A model generated the notes under the pieces. That model was not told the DNA's origin, searched no databases, and worked only from the letters and a program-made list of their open reading frames with translations. Shown here piece after piece: positions 1 through 5,646 of a DNA stretch of 18,001 bases. The stretch spans positions 1 to 18,001 of the forward strand of contig JBHWOV010000083.1 in NCBI GenBank assembly GCA_043424535.1. Direction: 5' to 3'. Each line of letters begins with the position of its first letter. Within the stretch, counting starts at the first letter, position 1. Source of the stretch: DSM-111022 sp043424535. Its GTDB lineage: Bacteria; Bacillota; Bacilli; Lactobacillales; Aerococcaceae. The position numbers and the translations under genes were made by a program.

Positions 1-95
1 TTTATACCATATTTCTTGGATAAATATTTTCTTCCATATCCTTCTAAATTTTCTCTCACAACCATTAATTTAACTTCATAGTCATAATTTGACAT
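1..95 (-). CDS. IS3-family transposase OrfA, N-terminal fragment (partial at window edge)
   Basis: An open frame starts at ATG (95-93, minus strand) and continues past the window edge. The 31 visible residues begin MSNYDYEVKLMVV and end in LSKKYGI. This matches the usual start of the helix-turn-helix OrfA of IS3/IS150 elements: a basic helix, then a Leu-x-Lys-Lys-Tyr-Gly-Ile turn that starts the DNA-binding domain. The GGGGGT preceding the ATG by a few bases can serve as ribosome site. In this family OrfA binds the element ends and a frameshifted OrfAB is the active transposase. Only the N-terminus is visible, so integrity is unknown. The family call rests on motif resemblance and on the IS-like end next to it. 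Confidence 0.68.
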   Translation of the reverse strand, partial: MSNYDYEVKLMVVRENLEGYGRKYLSKKYGI

Positions 96-134
96 AAAAG
101 TACCCCCTAATCCGTGTCCGGATTTAGGGGGTCA
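1..134 (-). mobile_element. IS3-family (IS150-like) insertion sequence, left part only, runs off the window
   Basis: Read on the minus strand, an element end begins TGACCCCC at base 134 and is followed by a short hairpin (CCCCCTAAATCC pairing with GGATTAGGGGG, one bulge). A ribosome site made by the G run and the start of a transposase OrfA come next. A TG...CA terminus with a hairpin just before orfA is common in the IS150 subgroup of IS3 elements. The other end and any target duplication lie outside the window, so completeness cannot be judged. The junction with citG is at 134/135. The boundary is inferred from the terminal TG and from the citG reading frame, not from a second copy. Confidence 0.7.
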
Positions 135-1029
135 CATCAAAGAGGCTTGGTCTATTTAATATGTCCATTAAAGTGCCAAAATATAAGCCAAGAATTAACA
201 TATCTGCAGCACCACCAGGGCTTAAATTTAAATTAATTAGCTGCTGATCAAATTCAATTAATGCTTCCATAAAATGAGCGTCATCATCAAAGAGTGTCGT
301 TAAATATTCTGCTTGTTGACGCACGGTTTGCCAACCCTGATAGCCGCCACGATGCAATAAATTACTGTCCTCAGTGATGGACATCAAATAAATTAATGCT
401 TTTTGCAGCATCAATTCGAAAGGCTCTTCACTGTGCGCTTCAAGAAATGGAATCAATGTGTCAATCAGTACCGGATATCCTGCCATCGCTTCACCACGGA
501 CACCCGTGATGCCATGGTCACGATACAATTTTTCTCCATGTGTCAATCTTTCATATGGTTTTTGATTGATTAAATCAAAATCTTGCTGCATGGCTTTTTC
601 GACCATTTGTTGAACAATCGCTAATATTTCTTGGACACGCTCATGCGATAGAGGCAATGGACTGTCCGTTTTTTTGAGATAATAGGCTGTCGCCCCTAAT
701 AAAATGGCCAGTGAAAAATTCGCTCCCTTATGTGTATTGACTTGATCCGTCGCATGAAACATCGCTCGTTCTGCATCAATTCCAATGCGTCTTAATTCAG
801 AAAAAAGGATGGATAAGTCCCCTTCATGATCGAAACCAGCTTGGGCATAAGCTTCAAAATATGGCTCTAAAGCGATACTACTGTCCATAAAAGTATAAAA
901 ATCCATATCTTGATGCGCACCATTATTATTTCGGTCGACGAGTCCCGGTTTCGGTGTCAGCGATACTTCATAAATTAATGCCTGTAGTGCTGTTTGGCCT
1001 AATTGTTTCGCGTTCTTATTGAATGCCAC
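124..1029 (-). CDS. citG: Triphosphoribosyl-dephospho-CoA synthase CitG (citrate lyase cofactor biosynthesis)
   Basis: CitG joins ATP and dephospho-CoA to make 2'-(5''-triphosphoribosyl)-3'-dephospho-CoA, the precursor of the citrate lyase prosthetic group, which CitX then attaches to CitD. Family signatures are visible: EVSLTPKPGLVDRNNNGAH near residues 21-39, THKGANFSL near 99-107, TGVRGEA near 174-180, and LSPGGAADM near the C-terminus. The length of 301 aa is normal for a stand-alone CitG. The start is GTG (1029-1027) inside the 3' end of the regulator gene, a 14-base overlap with GAGGAG upstream, so the two are probably translationally coupled. The last codons and the TAA stop come from the inserted IS: residues after Asp (138-136) read Val-Thr-Pro-stop across the junction. 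The conserved region is intact, so activity is likely kept. Confidence 0.93.
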   Translation of the reverse strand: MAFNKNAKQLGQTALQALIYEVSLTPKPGLVDRNNNGAHQDMDFYTFMDSSIALEPYFEAYAQAGFDHEGDLSILFSELRRIGIDAERAMFHATDQVNTHKGANFSLAILLGATAYYLKKTDSPLPLSHERVQEILAIVQQMVEKAMQQDFDLINQKPYERLTHGEKLYRDHGITGVRGEAMAGYPVLIDTLIPFLEAHSEEPFELMLQKALIYLMSITEDSNLLHRGGYQGWQTVRQQAEYLTTLFDDDAHFMEALIEFDQQLINLNLSPGGAADMLILGLYFGTLMDILNRPSLFDVTP

Positions 1030-1708
1030 GTTGCTTCATCTCCTCATAAATATTGCGAAATGAACGATCTAAATGTTCATGCACTATTTTCTTCACTTGC
1101 TCTGAATCACCCTTTCGCATCTCGCGATAGATCATCCAATGCTCTTCGATCGCCGTACTACGTCGTTCAGGAGCACGCACAGAAATATCACGAAAGTAAT
1201 TCAGATAAGTCTGTAAATCTTGGACGATTGAAGCTAATCTTGGCATTTGAGCCATTTTATAAATAAAACCATTAAAATCAGAATAATTTTGTAAGACTTC
1301 GGAAAGTTGGTCGTCATGATCTGAATCGGTACCATGTTGTAATAATCGTTCAAGATCATCATAGTCTTTTTCTGTCATCAATTCCATCGCCTTCAGCGTT
1401 GCTATTGTATCGAGTGCTTTACGAATTTCAAAAAGTTCAGTCGCATCTTTTAAACTAATTCCAATCACTCGCGTGCCGACTCCTCTTTCTCTACTGACCA
1501 ATTTTTCTTCAACTAATTTATCTAAGGCATAACGAATAGGCGTGCGACTAATATTTAATTCCGTCGATAATTCCAATTCATTCAGTCGTTCACCAGCTGC
1601 AATATCCCCTAATATAATAGACTTCCGCAAAGCATCATACATTGATTCTTTCAGTGTTTTCTTCTCACTAATCTGTAAATTTTCTCTAATTATATCAATA
1701 TAGCTCAT
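1016..1708 (-). CDS. citO: GntR-family (FCD type) transcriptional regulator of citrate genes, CitO-like
   Basis: A 230-residue regulator with an N-terminal winged helix of GntR type (about residues 17-80, including NELELSTELNISRTPIRYAL and a wing with RGVGTRV). A helical effector-binding domain of FCD type follows (about 90-220), with His residues in EHWMIY and VHEHLDRSFRNI that fit the usual metal/ligand site. In Enterococcus faecalis the GntR protein CitO lies next to the transporter gene citH and activates both divergent cit operons when citrate is present. The same neighbourhood here supports that role. The start at 1708 is preceded by AAAGGA. An ATG five bases upstream of it (out of frame) gives only a six-codon frame, so 1708 is preferred. 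The family call is firm; the regulated targets are inferred from context. Confidence 0.85.
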   Translation of the reverse strand: MSYIDIIRENLQISEKKTLKESMYDALRKSIILGDIAAGERLNELELSTELNISRTPIRYALDKLVEEKLVSRERGVGTRVIGISLKDATELFEIRKALDTIATLKAMELMTEKDYDDLERLLQHGTDSDHDDQLSEVLQNYSDFNGFIYKMAQMPRLASIVQDLQTYLNYFRDISVRAPERRSTAIEEHWMIYREMRKGDSEQVKKIVHEHLDRSFRNIYEEMKQRGIQ

Positions 1709-1759
1709 TGTTCATTGTCCTTTCGATTAGTCTGAACAGTCCTACATCTGTTATTAGCG

Positions 1760-1814
1760 TATCAAAAAATAAATCTCCTCTCAATTAGAATAATAACTAA
1801 TTCAAGAGGAGATT
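1760..1814 (-). terminator. Rho-independent terminator after the citrate transporter gene
   Basis: AATCTCCTCT (1772-1781) pairs perfectly with AGAGGAGATT (1805-1814), and the inner AATTAG/CTAATT extends the stem. In the minus direction it is followed by TTTATTTTTT. It sits between the transporter stop and the regulator start, so regulator and citG transcription depends on readthrough or on a local promoter. I could not identify a convincing local promoter. Confidence 0.85.
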
Positions 1815-1844
1815 CTTATACATAAAGTAAGCTTACGTTTTATT

Positions 1845-3188
1845 TTATTGTGGAATAAACAAGCGTAAGTTTCCTGTCAATACAATTGTTACGATAAAGA
1901 TCACAAATACTCCTACTAGCCATTTTCCTGATTCTTTTTGCCATTCTCCCATATCTAAGTCTAAGAGACGTAATAAGAGATAGATGAATGCGACCAATGG
2001 ACTGAGTAAGTGGAAAGCTTGTCCCATAAGTGAAGCAAGCGCCATTTCCATATTTGTAAAGCCATAAGAAAAACCAACTTCTGCCAATGGCGGTAAAATA
2101 CCGAAATAGAATCCATCGTTGGAAATAAAGAATGTACCTGGCGCTGAAATAAGTGCCACGATAATTCCCCAGAAGCCTCCGAGTGCATCAGGAATGATTG
2201 TTACGAAACTTTGTGCCATCGCATCAGCCATACCTGAACCTTGGAATAATCCCATGAATGCACCTGCTGCAAAAACTAGAATAACAACAGATACCGCGTC
2301 TCCAGCATTTTCTGAGATTCGTGTTCCTTGGTCTTTAAGATTTGGATAGTTAACCATCAATGCTAATACGGTACCAACCATGAATAAAACTAACGGCGGA
2401 ACAGATACTGCATCCACAAAGGAACCAGTAATTAACCAAGCAATGAGGCCAACCGTTAAAATCGCATTGAACCACCAATTTTGTGGTCGACGAATCGCTT
2501 CTACTTCTGGATCCGTAATTGTCACTAATTCTGAAATTTCTTCTTCAGTGAACTCAACAATACCTAAACGCTCACGTTCCTTACGTCCCATATAAGGAGC
2601 AACAATAAAGATAACATAAATAATTGATAGCACCATACCTGGCATTAAGTAAGCCAAAATATCGGCATCAACATTCATGACCGCCATCGCACGAGCCGTT
2701 GGGCCACCCCATGGAAGCAAGTTCATGATTGTGTTTTGCATAATGATAAGAACCCCGAGATTCATAATACGCATATTCAAGCGTTTATAAATTGGTAAGA
2801 AGGCAGACACACAAATTAATGTTGTCGTGGTTCCGTCACCATTTAATGAGACTGCAGCTGCAACGACTGCGGTCGCAATCAGAACTTTCATTGGATCTCC
2901 CTTAGCAAAGCGAATCATTCGCTCAGTAATCGGATCGAAAAGCCCTGCGTCTAACATGATCGCAAAAAATAAAATAGCAAATAATAACATAATACCGGTA
3001 TTGGAAGTTGTTGCCAATCCTTCCATAATCCATTCCCCGATACTTCCTTCAGCTGAAACGCCGGTCAATTTTGCGATAATCGCAAAGATTAATGGAATGA
3101 CTATTAAAGATGTAAATGGTGTCATTTTTTTAGTTAAAATAACATACATGAACACAATAATCATCGCATAAGATAAAATCGTTAACAT
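1845..3188 (-). CDS. citH: CitMHS-family divalent metal-citrate:H+ symporter (CitH-like)
   Basis: A 447-residue polytopic membrane protein with roughly eleven or twelve hydrophobic segments and no signal peptide. Hallmarks of the CitMHS family are SLNGDGTTTTLI (about residues 114-125) and NLLPWGGPTARAMAV (about 156-170). A hydrophilic loop near 200-235 divides the two halves. Family members such as Bacillus subtilis CitM/CitH and Enterococcus faecalis CitH import citrate complexed with a divalent metal ion, driven by protons. Metal preference cannot be read from the sequence. The gene is divergent from the oad-cit operon, fitting substrate uptake for that pathway, and has its own predicted promoter and terminator. 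The ATG at 3188 is preceded by AAAGGGTG. The sub-name CitH rather than CitM is chosen from gene order and is less certain. Confidence 0.9.
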   Translation of the reverse strand: MLTILSYAMIIVFMYVILTKKMTPFTSLIVIPLIFAIIAKLTGVSAEGSIGEWIMEGLATTSNTGIMLLFAILFFAIMLDAGLFDPITERMIRFAKGDPMKVLIATAVVAAAVSLNGDGTTTTLICVSAFLPIYKRLNMRIMNLGVLIIMQNTIMNLLPWGGPTARAMAVMNVDADILAYLMPGMVLSIIYVIFIVAPYMGRKERERLGIVEFTEEEISELVTITDPEVEAIRRPQNWWFNAILTVGLIAWLITGSFVDAVSVPPLVLFMVGTVLALMVNYPNLKDQGTRISENAGDAVSVVILVFAAGAFMGLFQGSGMADAMAQSFVTIIPDALGGFWGIIVALISAPGTFFISNDGFYFGILPPLAEVGFSYGFTNMEMALASLMGQAFHLLSPLVAFIYLLLRLLDLDMGEWQKESGKWLVGVFVIFIVTIVLTGNLRLFIPQ

Positions 3189-3250
3189 CGTAACACCCTT
3201 TCTTTTTTTAATTCTTTGAACTTCTAGCCGTTCTCATTTTGCAAGAAATC

Positions 3251-3279
3251 TCTAATTAATGGTTGCAGCATCAATTAGA
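3251..3279. repeat. Inverted repeat in the leader of the citrate transporter gene
   Basis: TCTAATTAATG (3251-3261) and CATCAATTAGA (3269-3279) are complementary except for one position, around a 7-base spacer. The repeat lies between the predicted transporter promoter and its start codon. It could be an operator for the GntR regulator or a leader hairpin. The dyad is seen; the role is a guess. Confidence 0.45.
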
Positions 3280-3331
3280 AATTATCGTCAAAATTAGTTC
3301 GTGCCCTGCAAAGTTCGTCGGAACTTTTATA

Positions 3332-3360
3332 AATATAGAATAGACCAAATTAAATCACAA
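3332..3360 (-). promoter_or_regulatory. Promoter of the citrate transporter gene
   Basis: On the minus strand, TTGTGA (3360-3355) and TATATT (3337-3332) are separated by 17 bases, a good sigma-A spacing. The start of transcription would fall near 3325, leaving a leader of about 135 bases. A cre-like site touches the -35 box. Confidence 0.6.
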
Positions 3361-3374
3361 TGAAAGCGGTTTAT
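3360..3374. promoter_or_regulatory. cre-like site (CcpA) beside the citrate transporter promoter
   Basis: ATGAAAGCGGTTTAT fits the low-GC Gram-positive cre consensus WTGNAANCGNWNNCW at all but one position. It abuts the -35 box of the transporter promoter, where CcpA binding would hinder RNA polymerase. Confidence 0.6.
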
Positions 3375-3478
3375 GACTAAAAAACAATAAAAAAACATTT
3401 TCAAAAGATTGTCTACTTCTACAAGAATCTATAATAATGATAAATCTTTCACATTACAAACTATTTTTTAATATTTTG

Positions 3479-3493
3479 TTGAAAGCGTTTAAA
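3479..3493. promoter_or_regulatory. cre-like site (CcpA) upstream of the oad-cit operon
   Basis: TTGAAAGCGTTTAAA matches WTGNAANCGNWNNCW except for the conserved C near the end. Its centre is about 50 bases upstream of the predicted -10 box of the oad-cit promoter. This position suits CcpA interfering with an upstream-bound activator. Confidence 0.65.
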
Positions 3494-3509
3494 AAGAACA
3501 ATTTAAAGA

Positions 3510-3538
3510 CAACACTCGTAACTTGTTTGTTTTATAAT
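3510..3538 (+). promoter_or_regulatory. Promoter of the oad-cit operon (strong -10, poor -35)
   Basis: TATAAT at 3533-3538 is a consensus -10 box. The hexamer at -35 with 17-base spacing (CAACAC, 3510-3515) is poor, as expected for a promoter that needs an activator such as a CitO-like protein. The transcription start would be near 3545, about 30 bases before the oadH start. Confidence 0.55.
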
Positions 3539-3574
3539 TTTTATGACAAGAAAATTAAAGTGAGGTGAGTAAAT

Positions 3575-3910
3575 GTGAGTTTCTTGGATCGATTACGTCA
3601 GACTTTTTCAAGACAACGTCCTGATGAATCAAGTGAAGTTTCGATTTCAACTGCCAAAAAGAAAGATGATTATACAGATGGATATCAATTAATCCCAAAT
3701 TATGTGGACGCGCCACCCGAGTCACAAGAACTAGTCAGTGTGTTGGTTAGTGCCATCGCTGCTGGTGATGCTCAAGAATCAGAATGGAAAATTAAACGCA
3801 TTCAAACGGTCAATCCAGAACTAAAGACGATTGCTATTATTGCTTCAAGTATTGCTGCCGTTGATTATCCAGAGAGTCATTTTGTTGTTCGTCGTGTGTA
3901 TAAAAAATAA
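3575..3910 (+). CDS. oadH: Oxaloacetate decarboxylase accessory subunit, OadH-like (gamma/delta-type C-terminal domain)
   Basis: A 111-residue soluble protein, first gene of the operon. Residues 1-45 are polar and charged with no membrane span. The rest contains two copies of a helix-strand unit: residues 54-76 (VSVLVSAIAAGDAQESEWKI and onward) and 86-108 (IAIIASSIAAVDYPESHFVV and onward). They align without gaps, with 8 identities in 23. This pattern resembles the C-terminal part of gamma/delta subunits of Na+-pumping decarboxylases. A gene of this kind, oadH, opens the Enterococcus faecalis operon. The start is GTG at 3575 behind GAGGTGA; the ATG at 3573 meets a stop at once. It may help assemble the OadA-OadD-OadB complex. 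The exact function is not established by the sequence. Confidence 0.7.
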   Translation: MSFLDRLRQTFSRQRPDESSEVSISTAKKKDDYTDGYQLIPNYVDAPPESQELVSVLVSAIAAGDAQESEWKIKRIQTVNPELKTIAIIASSIAAVDYPESHFVVRRVYKK

Positions 3911-3920
3911 GGAGGCTATT

Positions 3921-4328
3921 ATGTTACGTAAATTTAAAATCAATGTGAATGGTGAAGAATATATTGTTGAGATGGAAGAAATTGGTGGCGCACCACAACC
4001 AGCGCCTGTCGCTCCTGCAGCGCCTGCACCTGCCCCAGAAGCACCAACTGTAACGGCAGCATCGACGGAACCTGAACAAAGTGCAGCGCCTGTCACTCCA
4101 CCAAGCCAAGTAGATGGTGAAGCGATGGAAGCACCAATGCCAGGAACAGTATTAAAGATTTTAGTTTCAGAAGGTGAACAAGTATCAGAGAACCAACCAC
4201 TACTTGTATTAGAAGCCATGAAAATGGAAAACCAAATTGTTGCTTCAACAAATGGGACAGTTTCAGGAATTCATGTTAATGAAGGTCAAGCCGTTGATGC
4301 GGGTGCCCCACTCATTACCATCGGTTAA
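3921..4328 (+). CDS. oadD: Biotin carrier protein of oxaloacetate decarboxylase (OadD-like)
   Basis: This small protein of 135 residues carries the carboxyl group from OadA to the membrane subunit OadB. The first about 20 residues (LRKFKINVNGEEYIVEMEE) are the usual N-terminal strand of such carriers. A flexible Pro/Ala-rich linker covers about residues 24-62. The biotinyl domain covers about 66-135, with EAMKMEN and the biotinylated Lys at position 101. Start choice: ATG at 3921 has AAGGAGG eight bases upstream and gives the family N-terminus. A longer frame beginning at 3831 would overlap oadH by 80 bases and add unrelated residues, so it is rejected. The spacing of ten bases from oadH indicates one operon. 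Glutaconyl- or methylmalonyl-CoA decarboxylase carriers look alike; the neighbours decide for oxaloacetate. Confidence 0.92.
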   Translation: MLRKFKINVNGEEYIVEMEEIGGAPQPAPVAPAAPAPAPEAPTVTAASTEPEQSAAPVTPPSQVDGEAMEAPMPGTVLKILVSEGEQVSENQPLLVLEAMKMENQIVASTNGTVSGIHVNEGQAVDAGAPLITIG

Positions 4329-4359
4329 ATAAAACTATTAAAGTAAAGGAAGTGACATA

Positions 4360-5487
4360 TTGGAAACATTAGTAGAAGGAATTCTCAATTTAGAATTCGG
4401 ACAGATTGTCATGATGCTTGTTGGAGCGTTATTAATGTATCTCGGTATCAAAAAAGAATATGAGCCTACATTATTAGTTCCTATGGGATTTGGTACCATT
4501 TTAGTTAATTTCCCAGGATCAGGTGTGTTAACACATGAAGTAAATGGTGTGTTACAAGTCGGAATTTTTGATCAATTATTTAATATGGGGATTTCGAATG
4601 AACTCTTCCCATTGCTATTATTTATCGGTATTGGTGCGATGATTGATTTTGGACCTCTCTTAGAGAATCCACAAATGCTCTTCTTCGGAGCGGCTGCACA
4701 ATTTGGTATCTTCTTTACCGTAGTCGTCGCTGTATTATTCGGCTTCGATTTAAATGAAGCTGCTTCTATCGGTATTATCGGTGCTGCCGATGGACCAACA
4801 TCCATTTTTGTTGCTAACCAATTAGCACCCAATCTATTAGGTCCGATTACGGTCGCTGCCTATTCTTATATGGCTCTAGTACCAATCATTCAACCATGGG
4901 CCATTAAATTAGTCACCACCAAAAAAGAAAGACGTATTCGCATGCCTTATAAAGCAGGGAAAGTTTCTAAAACTGTAAAACTCTTCTTCCCTATTGTTAT
5001 TACAATCGTTGCATCTTTAATTGCACCGACAGCTGCACCACTCGTTGGTTGCTTAATGTATGGTAATATTATACGTGAATGTGGTGTGTTAGATCGTCTA
5101 TCAGAAACTGCTCAAAATTCACTCGTTAACTTAATTTCGATTGTATTAGGTTTAGCAATTTCTGTAAAAATGGAGCACACTCAATTCTTACAAGTCCAAA
5201 CATTACTCATTATTGCATTTGGTCTCGTAGCTTTCGTGATGGATACAGTTGGTGGGGTATTATTTGCTAAATTGCTTAATATTTTCAGACCTGAAGGTAA
5301 GAAAATCAATCCAATGATTGGTGGTGCAGGTATTTCGGCCTTCCCAATGTCAGCACGTGTTATTCAAAAATTAGCGACAGAAGAAGATCCACAAAACTTT
5401 GTTCTTAACTATTCAATCAGTGCGAATGTTTCTGGACAAATTGCTTCAGTTGTTGCAGGTGGAATCTTACTCGGTTACTTTATGTAA
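4360..5487 (+). CDS. oadB: Oxaloacetate decarboxylase beta subunit OadB (Na+ pump)
   Basis: An integral membrane protein of 375 residues that decarboxylates carboxybiotin and couples this to Na+ export in the family. Functionally important residues known from Klebsiella OadB are all present: Asp144 in GAADGPTS (Klebsiella Asp203), Tyr170 (Tyr229), and Asn317, Gly321, Ser326 and Arg333 in NPMIGGAGISAFPMSAR (Asn373, Gly377, Ser382, Arg389). About nine hydrophobic segments fit the family. The start is TTG at 4360, eight bases after AAAGGAAG. No ATG lies near a ribosome site in this frame, and the first Met beyond it would cut the N-terminus. Na+ rather than H+ coupling is inferred from these conserved residues. 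Substrate specificity comes from context, as GcdB and MmdB are homologous. Confidence 0.93.
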   Translation: METLVEGILNLEFGQIVMMLVGALLMYLGIKKEYEPTLLVPMGFGTILVNFPGSGVLTHEVNGVLQVGIFDQLFNMGISNELFPLLLFIGIGAMIDFGPLLENPQMLFFGAAAQFGIFFTVVVAVLFGFDLNEAASIGIIGAADGPTSIFVANQLAPNLLGPITVAAYSYMALVPIIQPWAIKLVTTKKERRIRMPYKAGKVSKTVKLFFPIVITIVASLIAPTAAPLVGCLMYGNIIRECGVLDRLSETAQNSLVNLISIVLGLAISVKMEHTQFLQVQTLLIIAFGLVAFVMDTVGGVLFAKLLNIFRPEGKKINPMIGGAGISAFPMSARVIQKLATEEDPQNFVLNYSISANVSGQIASVVAGGILLGYFM

Positions 5488-5506
5488 TTATTAGGAGGAA
5501 TAAAAT

Positions 5507-5641
5507 ATGGAAAATCTTCAAGGTGCCTTTGAAATTATGGGAGTCGGCATGGCGGGGATCTTTATCGCTTTAGGTATTATTTATCTCGCCTCTGTCGTTT
5601 TATTAAAAGCTTTCCCACAAAAAGATGACAAGAAAGATTAA
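5507..5641 (+). CDS. Small single-span membrane protein, oxaloacetate decarboxylase gamma-like anchor
   Basis: A 44-codon gene fills the gap between oadB and citC. It begins MENLQGAFEIMGVGMAG at ATG 5507 with TAGGAGG seven to ten bases upstream, a better ribosome site than that of citC. One hydrophobic span (about residues 12-33) is followed by a charged tail ending in KDDKKD. The pattern of an amphipathic start, a Gly-rich membrane helix and a short Lys/Asp tail matches the N-terminal membrane part of OadG-type gamma subunits (OAD_gamma). The usual C-terminal domain of such subunits is missing here but resembles oadH at the other end of the module. It probably anchors or assembles the Oad complex. 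Short proteins allow chance similarity, so the family call is moderate; that it is a real gene is well supported. Confidence 0.7.
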   Translation: MENLQGAFEIMGVGMAGIFIALGIIYLASVVLLKAFPQKDDKKD

Positions 5642-5646
5642 AATCA

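Larger units (their letters stand above)
3189..3574. promoter_or_regulatory. Divergent cit control region (386 bp, no gene)
   Basis: This AT-rich spacer separates the transporter and the oad-cit operon. It holds two outward-facing promoters, two cre-like sites (3360-3374 and 3479-3493), an inverted repeat at 3251-3279, and repeated AGATT/AATCT half-sites at 3406-3410, 3426-3430 and 3443-3447. The Enterococcus faecalis equivalent is bound by CitO and by CcpA, so activation by citrate and glucose repression are likely here. The exact CitO sites are not known from this sequence. Confidence 0.75.

Noticed and set aside
101..133. Hairpin of C/G-rich arms after citG as a native citG terminator
   Set aside because: It has no T run in the citG direction and lies in the IS end just before the transposase start, so it is better explained as part of the IS.
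1003..1266. Plus-strand open frame of 87 codons opposite the regulator and citG
   Set aside because: It lies antisense to two well-supported genes, has no family resemblance and no clear ribosome site; a chance frame.
3831..3920. Longer start of the biotin carrier gene
   Set aside because: It overlaps oadH by 80 bases out of frame and has no ribosome site; the ATG at 3921 has AAGGAGG and the usual family N-terminus.
3845..4219. Minus-strand open frame opposite the biotin carrier
   Set aside because: Its Ala/Gly-rich sequence is the reverse of the Pro/Ala linker codons; a compositional artefact.
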